Shown in pieces: positions 42,643 to 51,999 of a stretch of 64,000 bases of DNA. Source of the stretch: Flavobacterium sp. 83 (lineage in GTDB: Bacteria; Bacteroidota; Bacteroidia; Flavobacteriales; Flavobacteriaceae); the NCBI RefSeq assembly GCF_000744835.1, contig NZ_JQMS01000001.1, positions 2,976,001 to 3,040,000 on the forward strand. Direction: 5' to 3'. Position 1 is the stretch's first letter. Every line of letters begins with the position of its first letter. The notes under the pieces were generated by a model that worked only from the letters and a program-made list of their open reading frames with translations, searched no databases and had not been told where the DNA came from. A program made the position numbers and the translations under genes.

Positions 42643-44571
42643 TTATGAAAATTGTGTAAGTTGAAATTTACTTTTAATTAACTCCTCTAATTCTTTCATT
42701 GGAGCAAAAGCATTTTTTAATTTCTCTTTATCAATTTTTGATAATTCATTCAAATTTATAAACTGACCCGAATTGTCATTTTTTAAACCTTCTAATGTTC
42801 TAAATTTTGATAATGTCAAAAAGGCTTCTGCACAATTAAGATAAATCTCTGCATTTTTGGCGTCAGTAATTGCTAATTGTTTGAATCGTAAATAGGTATT
42901 GTTAATTCCTTTTAAATTGTAGTTTAAAACAAATAAACGAGCTGCATCAATCAGAGGCATTAAAGCACGGGTTTTTATATCAAATTTATCTTTATTCGGG
43001 CCTTCCTCTTCAACAATGAATTTTTTGAAAAAACTTAAAGGGGAATTTTTCTTTAAAGCATCATTTCCTAAGAAATCAAAAAAGAGGGTATTATTTTGTG
43101 CATTTTTGAAAATAACATTTCCTATAGCTTCTTCTATTCTTTGTTCGCCAAAAGCAATTTCATAATCAAAAAAGATACTGCTCAAATCATTGCTGTTTTC
43201 ACCTGGAGTATTCATCCAACTGTTGTATTGTTTTGTCCAATCTGTCAGTGATTTACACCATAGCATATTACTTCCCATATGTCCGTTTGGACATAATTCA
43301 TAACCTACTTTTTCTAAAGTAGCAGTAGTCTTTTTTCCTAATTTAAGAAAATAATCTTTTACATCTCTATATTTATCAGGAGTAACATCCTCAAAAATTA
43401 AAATACTATCCTGATCCGTTAATAACAATTGCTCTTTTCTTCCTTGACTACCTATACTTAACCAAGCAAATCGAGCAGGAGGGGAGCCTAAATCTAAAAT
43501 TGATAATTCTACCGAACGTTTAATTATTGCCATATTAATTTCGCTGGCGATATTATTTACATGAGAAAGAGGAATATTTTTATGAATTGAATTTTGAATA
43601 AGGTCAGAAAGTCGTTCCCGTATTTGTTTTAAATCTTTAGGAGTTTGGGACCGTTTTATTTCTTTTATTAATACACCAGGATTACTGGCTTGTGCAACAA
43701 TTAAATCTCTTTCGGAAATAATCCCTTTTATTGAAGACTGATTAGTACCGTCCTGTGTAACGCATAAATGAGTTACATTGTGCTTTAACATCAGTAATTG
43801 TGCTTCAGCAAGAGAAACATTTTCTAAAACTGTTATTACTGGTGATGACATTATTTTATCTACCGAAATTGTTATTGGAAATCGACCAGTAGCAATTTTT
43901 GAACGCATGTCAGTATCTGTAACAATACCAATAGGAATAGTGTTATCACAAACAATAATATTGTTTATTAAGGCTTCTGTCATCAGTTGTGCAACATCCT
44001 GAACAATCGCGTTTTTTGTTGTAATTAAAGGAGAATTATTATATGATAGAGACTGAAAATATTGCATTTCAGATTGCTGATCAGAATAGAAAACATTGTC
44101 CGAAATAAGTTTTCCGTTTAGATTTTCTTTGTCTTTTGGATTTCTTGTGTTTGTAGCAAAACTCTCTAATAAAAAGTTCAAAACTTCAGAATTATTAGCC
44201 ACAAAAGGACGAAAAGTAGCTATAGGTATAGCATAAATAATACTTTCTTCTCGGGCTTTAGCAGTCATCATATAGTTGTTTTTGGCAAAAAATGGACGTA
44301 AACCAAAAATATCTCCTTCATGACATTTGTTCAATAATGTTTCTTCAGCATCAGCAATGACTGACAAATTGATAACTCCCGAAGCTACAACGTAAAAACT
44401 ATCGTGTAAAACATCATTAATTTGAAATAATACTTTATGTTTTTCTAAATTTACTACACGAATATTTGTGGCAATTTCAGATAATTCTTGGAAAGTCAAG
44501 TGATTAAATGGTGGATATTCCTTTAAAAAATCAGCAATGTGCTCAGCAATTGTATTCATATTTTTTGGCAA
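42643..44571 (-). CDS. cNMP-binding / CBS / DUF294 nucleotidyltransferase-like protein
   Basis: A 642-residue signalling-type protein with, in order, a cyclic-nucleotide-binding domain (about 15-130, EKHKVLFQINDVLHDSFYVV), a pair of CBS domains (about 175-300, TDTDMRSKIATGRFPI and ISERDLIVAQ), the DUF294 nucleotidyltransferase domain with GSQGRKEQLLLTDQDS (Gly-Ser and Asp-x-Asp present), and a helical DUF294 C-terminal domain. The CBS and cNMP domains should bind adenine nucleotides. Proteins of this build, together with a DnaQ-like partner, often neighbour acs and acetate permeases, suggesting a role in acetate or energy metabolism; the reaction is not known. Confidence 0.9.
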   Translation of the reverse strand: MPKNMNTIAEHIADFLKEYPPFNHLTFQELSEIATNIRVVNLEKHKVLFQINDVLHDSFYVVASGVINLSVIADAEETLLNKCHEGDIFGLRPFFAKNNYMMTAKAREESIIYAIPIATFRPFVANNSEVLNFLLESFATNTRNPKDKENLNGKLISDNVFYSDQQSEMQYFQSLSYNNSPLITTKNAIVQDVAQLMTEALINNIIVCDNTIPIGIVTDTDMRSKIATGRFPITISVDKIMSSPVITVLENVSLAEAQLLMLKHNVTHLCVTQDGTNQSSIKGIISERDLIVAQASNPGVLIKEIKRSQTPKDLKQIRERLSDLIQNSIHKNIPLSHVNNIASEINMAIIKRSVELSILDLGSPPARFAWLSIGSQGRKEQLLLTDQDSILIFEDVTPDKYRDVKDYFLKLGKKTTATLEKVGYELCPNGHMGSNMLWCKSLTDWTKQYNSWMNTPGENSNDLSSIFFDYEIAFGEQRIEEAIGNVIFKNAQNNTLFFDFLGNDALKKNSPLSFFKKFIVEEEGPNKDKFDIKTRALMPLIDAARLFVLNYNLKGINNTYLRFKQLAITDAKNAEIYLNCAEAFLTLSKFRTLEGLKNDNSGQFINLNELSKIDKEKLKNAFAPMKELEELIKSKFQLTQFS

Positions 44572-44711
44572 ATAAATAAAGTATTGATTGTAAAAATAAT
44601 AAATTAAACAATTAGAATACTGTCAATAATGTAGTAAAACAAATAAATTTAACAATCCTTATTTTTTTCTTAAAATTAGTAAGAATTTATATAAATTAAA
44701 TAAAGTTATTT

Positions 44712-44719
44712 TAAGTTTG
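44712..44719 (+). promoter_or_regulatory. Promoter -7 box for the DUF2911 gene
   Basis: TAAGTTTG fits TAnnTTTG, 26 nt before the ATG. No clear -33 element. Confidence 0.5.
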
Positions 44720-44745
44720 TAATCATAACTAAAACATTTTAAATC

Positions 44746-45249
44746 ATGAGATTACTTAAAAAAATCCCCTTTTTAACCTTTGCATTATTGTTTATAAATT
44801 TCTTGAATGCTCAAGAAAAAGCAAGCCCGGCAGCTGTTGCGACAGGAAAAATTAATGACGCTACAATTAGTATTAATTATAGTAGTCCTTCTGTCAAAGG
44901 AAGACAAATTTGGGGTGGATTAGTTCCATTTAATGAGGTTTGGCGTGCTGGAGCAAATGAAGCAACTACATTTGAAACAGATAAAGACCTAACAATTGAA
45001 GGAGCTAAATTACCTGCAGGAAAATATTCTTTTTTTGTTATTCCAAATGAAAAGGAATGTATAATCATTTTTAATAAAGAACCAAAACAATGGGGAGCTT
45101 ATAAATATAATGCTAAACAAGATCAGTTAAGAGTTACTGTAAAACAAATAGCTGCGTCTACAATTGCCGAGAAATTGGTTTACTCAATAAATAAAGATAC
45201 TATTGTTTTAAGCTGGGAAAATTGGAATATTCCATTTTCAGTTAAATAA
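44746..45249 (+). CDS. DUF2911-domain exported protein
   Basis: A 167-residue secreted protein (signal peptide MRLLKKIPFLTFALLFINFLNA). The mature protein has the DUF2911 pattern: INYSSPSVKGRQIWGGLVPFNEVWRAGANEATTFE, LPAGKYSFFVIP and a C-terminal LSWENWNIPFSVK. The domain is common and often multi-copy in Bacteroidota; its function is unknown. It has its own promoter and terminator and is therefore monocistronic. Confidence 0.92.
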   Translation: MRLLKKIPFLTFALLFINFLNAQEKASPAAVATGKINDATISINYSSPSVKGRQIWGGLVPFNEVWRAGANEATTFETDKDLTIEGAKLPAGKYSFFVIPNEKECIIIFNKEPKQWGAYKYNAKQDQLRVTVKQIAASTIAEKLVYSINKDTIVLSWENWNIPFSVK

Positions 45250-45272
45250 CTACTTTAAAAATATTATAACAC

Positions 45273-45302
45273 AAAAGCATTGCTGAAAGGTAGTGCTTTT
45301 TT
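45273..45302 (+). terminator. Terminator of the DUF2911 gene
   Basis: AAAAGCA pairs with TGCTTTT over 7 bp, extended inwards by mixed G-U and Watson-Crick pairs, and ends in a T-run. It starts about 24 nt after the stop. Confidence 0.7.
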
Positions 45303-45404
45303 ATTTTAAATAGTAATTGAATCAATTTTGAATTTTTATTAAATTCTATTTTACATAATATAAATTATAATGCAAAATATTCCATTGAAAGAGGTACTTG
45401 AAAA

Positions 45405-45438
45405 ATTGTAAATAAGTTAATTTTTGGCATTATATTTG
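45405..45438 (+). promoter_or_regulatory. Promoter for the 45478 gene
   Basis: ATTG at 45405-45408 and TATATTTG at 45431-45438 fit the Bacteroidota -33/-7 pair with a 22-bp spacer. Transcription would start near 45445, which supports the ATG at 45478 over an upstream in-frame TTG at 45424. Confidence 0.6.
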
Positions 45439-45477
45439 AAATCATTTTATAAATATTTAACCTACAAAAAAATCATT

Positions 45478-45918
45478 ATGAAAAAAATTACCTTGTTACT
45501 TATTATGTTTACCGCTTTTTGTTATGCTCAAGATAAACCAGATGGAACTACTTTAGAGGAATATAATTATATGACTAAAGGTTATAAAATTCAAATATCT
45601 TCTGGTCTTGATGTAAAAAGAGGCTATCGGATTGATGACGTTACAAGCTATTCTACTCCCTTATATGATTTTAAATTCAAATCTTTAGTTCGTGAGAAAG
45701 ATGGTGTTTCTGCTGGTTTAATTCTTATAGCAACTTCTAAAATGTGGAGTAATGTTTATTATTTGGCTATTCCTATTAATAATGCTGATTTAATGAAGTC
45801 CTTTAATAAAGATGTTGACCTATGGGATGAATCTATGACTACAGCATACTCTGAGGCTTCTACTTTTTTAATGTCTGAGCTTTTTAGGATTTATTCGACA
45901 CCAAAATCCGTAAAATAA
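45478..45918 (+). CDS. Small exported protein of unknown function
   Basis: A 146-residue secreted protein. The signal peptide is MKKITLLLIMFTAFCYA, cleaved before QDKPDG. The mature part is polar with aromatic-rich strands (YNYMTKGYKIQISSGLDVKRGYRIDD, SKMWSNVYYLAIPI) and a helical end. I recognise no domain. Start choice follows the promoter position and the signal peptide. It is convergent with the sugar operon and separated from it by a strong bidirectional terminator. Confidence 0.78.
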   Translation: MKKITLLLIMFTAFCYAQDKPDGTTLEEYNYMTKGYKIQISSGLDVKRGYRIDDVTSYSTPLYDFKFKSLVREKDGVSAGLILIATSKMWSNVYYLAIPINNADLMKSFNKDVDLWDESMTTAYSEASTFLMSELFRIYSTPKSVK

Positions 45919-46000
45919 AAGTTAATAAATAATTATTATAATTTTTCAAATAAATTTAAGTATTTTTTCTACAGTTATGGAAAGTATTGCTTTTTCAAAC

Positions 46001-46043
46001 AAAAAAGAAACGAACAATATCATTAACTGTTCGTTTCTTTTTT
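46001..46043. terminator. Bidirectional rho-independent terminator
   Basis: AAAAAAGAAACGAACA (46001-46016) pairs perfectly with TGTTCGTTTCTTTTTT (46028-46043): 16 bp, 11-nt loop, with A-run and T-run on both sides. It separates convergent transcripts ending at 45918 and 46064. Confidence 0.92.
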
Positions 46044-46063
46044 AATTAAAAATTCTAATTAAG

Positions 46064-47428
46064 TTAAAATACTGCGTCTACGATTACGTTAGCCTTTTCA
46101 ATTACACTCTTTTTTGATGATTTATAAGTGCTATAACCATATAAAGTAACAACAGCCAAACAGATTAAAGGTAAAATAAACGAGAAATTTACTTCAGGAA
46201 TAAATCCAAAAATTTTCAAATCTGAAAACCCAGGTCCTCCCCAATCTAATATACTTGCTTGCAATAATGGCATTAATGCTCCACCTACAATTGCCATAAC
46301 CAAACCTGAAGATCCAATTTTAGCTTCATCTCCCATATCTTTTAAAGCAATACCATAGATTGTAGGGAACATAATTGACATGAAAATTGATACTGAAATT
46401 AATGAAATCAATCCAGGCATTCCTTGTAATAGTATCGCTCCAGATACGCAAATCATTCCTCCAATACCAAAATATATTAGCATTTTTGAAGGATTTATAT
46501 TTTTCATCATAGCTGTACCTATCCATCTTCCTGATAAAAATAATAACATTGCTCCAATATTGTAGTTTGTTGCAGTTATATGTAGCCCAAATGTATGATT
46601 GATATTATCAACATATTGGTACATAAAAGTCCAACATAAGATTTGTGCACCTACGTAAAATGCTTGCGCAATTACTCCATTTTTATAATTTTTGTTAGCC
46701 AATAATTTTTTGAATGATTCAGATATAGACATTTTTTCTTCATGAACCGTTTTTGGCATTTTAGTAAAGATGATGATAATCAAAATGGCTAATACAAAAA
46801 TTCCTAATCCAATATAAGGAATACTAATAATATTTAAATCATGTTCTCTAATAGATGCTAATTCACCCGAAGATAAGGCTTTGAATGTTTCCGGCGTATA
46901 ACTATTTGATTTTATGCTTCCAATAACCAATTGCTGTGCCAACACTAATCCTGTTATAGCTCCAATTGGATTGAATGCTTGAGCTAAATTTAAACGTTGT
47001 GTTGCCGTTTCGTTGTTACCTAAGAATAAAATCAAAGGATTTGATGTTGTCTCCAAAAAGGCCAAACCACAAGTAATTACCCAAAGTGAAATAAGAAAAA
47101 AAGTATAATTTTGATAATGAGCTGCAGGATAAAACAAAAAGGCTCCAGTTGCATATAAAATAAGGCCTAATATAATTCCTGATTTGTAACTGTATTTTCT
47201 AATAAAAAGTGCAGCTGGGAAAGCCATAAAAAAGTAACCAAAATAGAACGCCATTTGAACAAATGATGCCTGCAAATTGGAGAGTTCAGGCATTACCTTT
47301 TTAAAAGTAGATACCATCGGAGCTGTTAATTCATTTGCTATTCCCCAAAGGGCAAATAATATGGTTATTATGATAAATTGAAAAACTAATTCTTTGCTGA
47401 CTATGGGAATTTTTTTGAATTGATTCAT
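46064..47428 (-). CDS. FucP-type sugar:proton symporter (MFS)
   Basis: A 454-residue MFS permease with about 12 helices, of the fucose/glucose/galactose/fructose branch (FucP, GluP). Landmarks are FALWGIANELTAPMVSTF, FYFGYFFMAFPAALFIRKYSYKSGI, GLAFLETTSNPLILFLG and RLNLAQAFNPIGAITG, typical of FucP-like proteins in Bacteroidota. It is last in a four-gene sugar operon, 8 nt after a PfkB kinase gene. Kinase and epimerase neighbours suggest a free ketohexose as substrate. Confidence 0.93.
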   Translation of the reverse strand: MNQFKKIPIVSKELVFQFIIITILFALWGIANELTAPMVSTFKKVMPELSNLQASFVQMAFYFGYFFMAFPAALFIRKYSYKSGIILGLILYATGAFLFYPAAHYQNYTFFLISLWVITCGLAFLETTSNPLILFLGNNETATQRLNLAQAFNPIGAITGLVLAQQLVIGSIKSNSYTPETFKALSSGELASIREHDLNIISIPYIGLGIFVLAILIIIIFTKMPKTVHEEKMSISESFKKLLANKNYKNGVIAQAFYVGAQILCWTFMYQYVDNINHTFGLHITATNYNIGAMLLFLSGRWIGTAMMKNINPSKMLIYFGIGGMICVSGAILLQGMPGLISLISVSIFMSIMFPTIYGIALKDMGDEAKIGSSGLVMAIVGGALMPLLQASILDWGGPGFSDLKIFGFIPEVNFSFILPLICLAVVTLYGYSTYKSSKKSVIEKANVIVDAVF

Positions 47429-47436
47429 GGTTAAGT

Positions 47437-48381
47437 TTAATTAATTGTTTGAAATGTGTTTGATTTTTTTACATCAGAATTAGTGTGTTCAAAACCACAT
47501 AAAAAATCCTCTATTTCTGATTGCAGAATTATAGGATTGGCACCTTCGTTTTGAGCAACAATAGCGCCTACAGCACTAGCGAAATTAATTGCATATTGAG
47601 GGTCTTCTCCATTGAGCAACATTATGATTAATGAAGCTAAAAAAGAATCTCCGGACCCCACAGTATCGACTACATTTACTTTGAAGCCGCAATTATGATA
47701 AAAAGTGTCATTACAATATAATACTGCTCCATGAGATCCTAAAGTAACACATACAGTATCTGTATTGGTTTCCTTTGCAATGAATTTAATATTTTGCTCC
47801 AATGACTTTTTATTTGAATTTAAATCTTCGCAAATTTCATTTAACTCATCATCGTTAAACTTAATGAAATCAGATTCTTGTAATAAATCCAAAACATTTT
47901 TCTTGGTGTAATGCGGCACTCTTAAATTCACATCAAATATTTTATATTTGGCTACAGCTAAAAGTTGATCCAATGTATTTCTGGAAACTGAATCTCTTGA
48001 AGACAGACTTCCGTAAACAAAAAAATCTGCATTTTTTACGATTGAAATATTCTCATTTGAAGTTTCAATTTTGTCCCAAGCCGATGGATAATTGATATCA
48101 TACGATGCATTTCCTTTCTCATTCAAAATAACATTGACTAAACCCGTTGGATAATTATCCTTTACTTGAACAGCATCAGTATTAATTCCTGAAACATTCA
48201 AATACTCTATTAATTCTTTTCCGTGTAAATCGTTCCCTACTCCACTGATAACGGAAACCTCCCCTCCTAGCGAACTTAATCTTGAAGCCACATTTAGCGG
48301 AGCTCCACCAATTTTTTTATGTTCCAGAAATACATCAAAAAGGATTTCTCCAAAACAAACACCTTTTAATTTTTTTTTCAT
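47437..48381 (-). CDS. PfkB-family carbohydrate kinase (fructokinase-like)
   Basis: A 314-residue ribokinase-fold sugar kinase. Signatures: CFGEILFDVF at the start, GGAPLNVASRLSSLGGEVSVIS (substrate loop), and the catalytic anion hole VDTVGSGDSFLASLI with the base Asp. The GGAPLNVA motif is that of fructokinases. Placed between a 3-epimerase-like gene and a permease, it probably makes fructose-6-phosphate, or phosphorylates the imported ketose directly. Confidence 0.92.
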   Translation of the reverse strand: MKKKLKGVCFGEILFDVFLEHKKIGGAPLNVASRLSSLGGEVSVISGVGNDLHGKELIEYLNVSGINTDAVQVKDNYPTGLVNVILNEKGNASYDINYPSAWDKIETSNENISIVKNADFFVYGSLSSRDSVSRNTLDQLLAVAKYKIFDVNLRVPHYTKKNVLDLLQESDFIKFNDDELNEICEDLNSNKKSLEQNIKFIAKETNTDTVCVTLGSHGAVLYCNDTFYHNCGFKVNVVDTVGSGDSFLASLIIMLLNGEDPQYAINFASAVGAIVAQNEGANPIILQSEIEDFLCGFEHTNSDVKKSNTFQTIN

Positions 48382-48436
48382 TTTTTTGCGATTTATTATA
48401 AAAAAAGCATTGGATAATTGCTTTTTTCAGGTTTAA

Positions 48437-49291
48437 TTATATTTGAATAGTGTACCATTTACTGACCATTTCCCTCATAAAAGCAAGACTACCTTTAGCG
48501 AGATCTTCCGAGTTGTATTTTGAAGGCCTCCACAAGGAAGTTGGCCCAACTAATGCTTTGATTTCGGAAGAAAAATTCTCCAAGACTAGCGGACCTTGAT
48601 AATTAATTGCTGCTAAAGCTTTAAAAAAATAATCCCAATGTACATTGCCTTCACCAGTCATACCGCGATCACTTTCGGTTATATGCACATGTTTCAACCT
48701 ATTGCCTGCACGAATAATCGGATCATAGAAATTCTGTTCTTCAATATTCATGTGAAAAGTATCAAGATGCAATCCTATATTAGATTTGCCAATACCTTCG
48801 ATCATATTTAAGACTTCATCAGCTGTTGTAAATACATAACTTTCGTACCGATTAATGGGTTCAGGAGCAATCGTAATATTATTTTTATTTGCATAATCAG
48901 CAACTTCACTAAATACTTGCTGAATGATTATCCTTTCCTCTTTTGTACATGGATTTCCTGTGAATGTCCCAATGGAAGAATGTAAAACCCCTCCTAAAAA
49001 ATCACCTTCCATTTCAGCTACTTTATCAAGAGCTAATTTAATAAGCGATGTGGCTTGCTCTGGGTATAAAGTAATGTGACAGTTTTTGGGTAAATTCAAC
49101 GTGCAACGCCCTGAAATATGGTTTTCATCAAGTAGTTTTTTTGTTTTTTTAGCATCAAAATCTAATGAAGCCGGTAAAATAATTTCAAGCATATCAAAAC
49201 CATATTCAGCAGTTTTTTCTATTGCAAAAAGACCTCCTTCAGCAGTCCATCCGGAGATAAAAGATAAAATTGTTGTTCCAAAAATTGGCAT
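48437..49291 (-). CDS. Sugar (ketohexose) 3-epimerase-like TIM-barrel protein
   Basis: A 284-residue xylose-isomerase-like TIM barrel close to D-tagatose/D-psicose 3-epimerases. The metal ligands expected of that family can be traced: Glu in IAPEPINRYES, Asp in IGLHLDTFHMN, His in LKHVHITESDRG, and Glu in PLVLENFS. The family epimerises ketohexoses at C3 (for example psicose/fructose). A role converting an imported rare ketose to fructose ahead of the adjacent fructokinase-like kinase is inferred; other hydroxy-aldose substrates are possible. Confidence 0.88.
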   Translation of the reverse strand: MPIFGTTILSFISGWTAEGGLFAIEKTAEYGFDMLEIILPASLDFDAKKTKKLLDENHISGRCTLNLPKNCHITLYPEQATSLIKLALDKVAEMEGDFLGGVLHSSIGTFTGNPCTKEERIIIQQVFSEVADYANKNNITIAPEPINRYESYVFTTADEVLNMIEGIGKSNIGLHLDTFHMNIEEQNFYDPIIRAGNRLKHVHITESDRGMTGEGNVHWDYFFKALAAINYQGPLVLENFSSEIKALVGPTSLWRPSKYNSEDLAKGSLAFMREMVSKWYTIQI

Positions 49292-49335
49292 ATTTCTATA
49301 ATTTTAAAGTTATTTCTATTTTAAAACTTCTTGTT

Positions 49336-50718
49336 TTAAAATAACCACCATTCTGTTTTCACTCCCATATAGGAACCCCAGCTTTTTTGGTTCACTTGTA
49401 AATAAGGGGAGTAATTATGATCACGGGCGTAATCGTTGTAGTGTGCGAGCGTGTAAACAAGACGAATGTGAGGACGACTCCAAGGATCTTTTTTTCCTAA
49501 TGGAACAATAGTGGGAGCAAAAGAAAATTTCCACATATTAGCTTCTGGATTATCTCCATCTTTTCGTATTGCATAATGTACTTCTTCAATTAAGTGCAGC
49601 CATTTCGTAACATAAAAAAAACTTCTGAAGCCTACAACAAAATCTATTTTTTGATTGTACAACTGATTTCCGTTGAAATATTCATCTGTATTTGTACTTG
49701 TAGAACCACCTTTACTTTTTGTAAAAACACCATATCCGTTAATGCTGAATTTTTGTGACAGGTTTAATAGAAAATGTTCTACCATTGAAAAGGAATAGGC
49801 ATTTGTATATTTACCTTCTGAATCTGGTGCTCCATAAGTCGCCCAAGTAAAAGTATTTCCATTATCACCCCCATTAGCAATTCCGGAGCCATATCGAACC
49901 GAAAATTGATTGAATGAACCTGGTAAAGCAGTTTTGAGCGGATTATTATACTTAATTCCAGCAACCCAGCCATTATCAGAAGGATAATTTTTAGAAGCGT
50001 TTTTTGAGTTTGCCGAAACATAATGAAACTCTCCCAAAAGTTTAATTACATTATCATTTTTCAAATGAATACTATGTTCTCCAATCCAAACCATGCGTTG
50101 GCGAATAGCAGGATTTGTTGCACCGGCAACGGTAACTTGATAATTATACGGATACACATTTGTTGAGTCTGAAGAAGCGGGCATTAGCAGGGTTAGTTCT
50201 GTATTTTTATGGCTTACGCCAAAACCTTGCGCAGAATGATCGTCAAAATAAAAATAATCACTGATGTGAATGTCATCATAGCGACGAAAACGGGATCCCA
50301 CCCAGGCAGACCATTTGCTTCCCATAATATTTCTAGCTTCTATATAGGCTTCGGGAAGAATAAAAGTCAAACCATTATTAGAACGAGTACTTACATTTCC
50401 CACAAACTGTCCGTTGGCAGAATACATTCCTAATCGCATTTGGAAAGTAACATTTGTGCTATCTTTTCCAATAATTTTTGGAGTAAAGTGTACGGCTGGC
50501 AATATATCGATATAATCATTTTGTTCCATTCGTCCACCTAATGAACCTTGACCGGAAAGATTCAACGGTTTCCACATATTCCCTTCGCCATTTGGAGAAA
50601 GGCCAACTCCTATTCGACCTGTTGTTCCCAATGAAAAATTTGAATTTGTTATCACAACTTGTGAATAAATTGGTATAAATAAAATTAAAAATGGAAGTAT
50701 AAAAAATATTTTCTGCAT
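49336..50718 (-). CDS. LamB-like outer-membrane carbohydrate porin
   Basis: A 460-residue exported beta-barrel (signal peptide MQKIFFILPFLILFIPIYS). The segment SKWSAWVGSRFRRYDDIHISDYFYFDD resembles the maltoporin (LamB) pattern of a His/Asp-Ile-His loop, and the end RPHIRLVYTLAHYNDYARDHNY ... GVKTEWWLF matches LamB C-termini with terminal Phe. Alternating hydrophobic strands run throughout. LamB-type porins are less usual than SusCD in Bacteroidota sugar loci. It is the first gene of the sugar operon and faces the NUDIX regulator. Confidence 0.82.
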   Translation of the reverse strand: MQKIFFILPFLILFIPIYSQVVITNSNFSLGTTGRIGVGLSPNGEGNMWKPLNLSGQGSLGGRMEQNDYIDILPAVHFTPKIIGKDSTNVTFQMRLGMYSANGQFVGNVSTRSNNGLTFILPEAYIEARNIMGSKWSAWVGSRFRRYDDIHISDYFYFDDHSAQGFGVSHKNTELTLLMPASSDSTNVYPYNYQVTVAGATNPAIRQRMVWIGEHSIHLKNDNVIKLLGEFHYVSANSKNASKNYPSDNGWVAGIKYNNPLKTALPGSFNQFSVRYGSGIANGGDNGNTFTWATYGAPDSEGKYTNAYSFSMVEHFLLNLSQKFSINGYGVFTKSKGGSTSTNTDEYFNGNQLYNQKIDFVVGFRSFFYVTKWLHLIEEVHYAIRKDGDNPEANMWKFSFAPTIVPLGKKDPWSRPHIRLVYTLAHYNDYARDHNYSPYLQVNQKSWGSYMGVKTEWWLF

Positions 50719-51179
50719 TAGGCGAATATTAAAAAAATTAAAAGGTTTTTACGTGTTTTAAAAATGAATTAAAAGACTACTATATAGATTAAAAAGTATG
50801 TTTATAGTACTTCCAAAAAATCAATACTCTAAGTAATTTTCTAAATTATTTTTTGTTTTTTTAATAGTATAATAGTTTTATATTATTAAGCGTCATTTTG
50901 AATATTATTTTTCAAATGTATTATTTTTTTTTAATTTACAATAAAAAAATTAAATAAATATCTAATATTATCAAAATAAAGTCTTAATAAATGTGTTTTC
51001 AATAAATAATAATTAATTTTATTAAAAAAAAATATAACGTAATAGTGACGTTTAATGCTTTACAAACAAAAAACAAAGCCAAATATGTTATTATAAATAA
51101 ATCATTAGTTTTGTACTATTAAAAGGACATGTCAAATGATACTTTCTTTCAAAATATTAATACAATTCTTTATTAAATT
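50719..51179. other. 461-nt divergent regulatory region
   Basis: A very AT-rich gap between the porin gene (leftward) and the NUDIX regulator gene (rightward); no coding frame is supported. It should hold both promoters and the operator. AACGT (51037-51041) and ACGTT (51049-51053) form a short inverted repeat with a 7-bp spacer, the only GC-containing palindrome seen, and a possible operator. A -7-like TAGTTTTG is at 51106-51113. Confidence 0.4.
51106..51113 (+). promoter_or_regulatory. Promoter -7 box of the NUDIX regulator
   Basis: TAGTTTTG fits TAnnTTTG, 66 nt before the start codon at 51180. No -33 TTTG at the proper distance. Confidence 0.4.
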
Positions 51180-51917
51180 ATGATGCATCAAATAATTCCA
51201 AATATATCTGTAGACTGCGTCGTTTTTGGTTTTGACGTCAATACAAAATCACTTAACGTATTATTGATAAAACGTTATTTAGAATCTAAAGAAAATCAAG
51301 AACCTCTGGTTGACGATTTTGTTCTTACAGGATATCATACCTTTGAAAATGAAACTATAGACGAAACTGCAAGCAGAGTTTTAAAGGAGTTAACCGGACT
51401 TGATAATGTCTATAAAAAACAATTTAAAGTTTTTGGGGATCCAAATCGATTAATGAATGAAAAGGATGTGATTTGGGCACAAAATGAAAATTTTAATAAA
51501 CGGACTATAACTATAGCTTATTATTTTTTACTAAAAACACAGGAGGTTCATTTAGAGAATAACAAGCATAACCCAAAATGGTTTTCTGTAAATGATTTAC
51601 CAGAATTAGGATTTGACCATAAAAAAATCATTAATGAAGCTTATGCAGATTTAAAAGAAAAAGCATTATACAAACCTATCATTTTTGAACTTTTACCTGA
51701 CAAATTTACCTTCAAAGAATTACAAGATACCTATGAATCTATACTAGGAAACGGAATCGACAATCGGAATTTTAGGAGAAAACTGCTAACAAAGAAATAC
51801 ATTATTGAGCTGGATGAAAAACAAGTAGGAGTTTCAAAAAGACCTTCTCAACTTTTTATGTTTAGTAAAGATATTTATCAAAAAACATATAAAGAAACGT
51901 ACTTGATTACTATTTAG
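51180..51917 (+). CDS. NUDIX-fold transcriptional regulator (AraR/NrtR-like)
   Basis: A 245-residue protein with an N-terminal NUDIX domain (about 1-145) and a C-terminal winged-helix domain (PIIFELLPDKFTFKELQDTYE ... NFRRKLLTKKYI). In the Nudix box the catalytic REUxEExG is degraded to RVLKELTGL, so hydrolysis is unlikely and the domain should be a ligand sensor. NUDIX-wHTH regulators control arabinose use in Bacteroides and NAD metabolism elsewhere. Its divergent position from the sugar operon makes it the likely local repressor or activator. The alternative start at the next codon (ATG ATG) hardly changes the protein. Confidence 0.9.
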   Translation: MMHQIIPNISVDCVVFGFDVNTKSLNVLLIKRYLESKENQEPLVDDFVLTGYHTFENETIDETASRVLKELTGLDNVYKKQFKVFGDPNRLMNEKDVIWAQNENFNKRTITIAYYFLLKTQEVHLENNKHNPKWFSVNDLPELGFDHKKIINEAYADLKEKALYKPIIFELLPDKFTFKELQDTYESILGNGIDNRNFRRKLLTKKYIIELDEKQVGVSKRPSQLFMFSKDIYQKTYKETYLITI

Positions 51918-51999
51918 TTTGCTGTTTTTAATAAATGATAAATTGGTTTTAATTCATAATATTACCTAAGAAAGTGGTTCGATTGGCATCTTAAATATT

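Noticed and set aside
42139..42648. A 169-codon plus-strand frame opposite the exonuclease-like gene
   Set aside because: It is the antisense shadow of a well-supported gene and shows low-complexity Ser/Lys/Ile composition.
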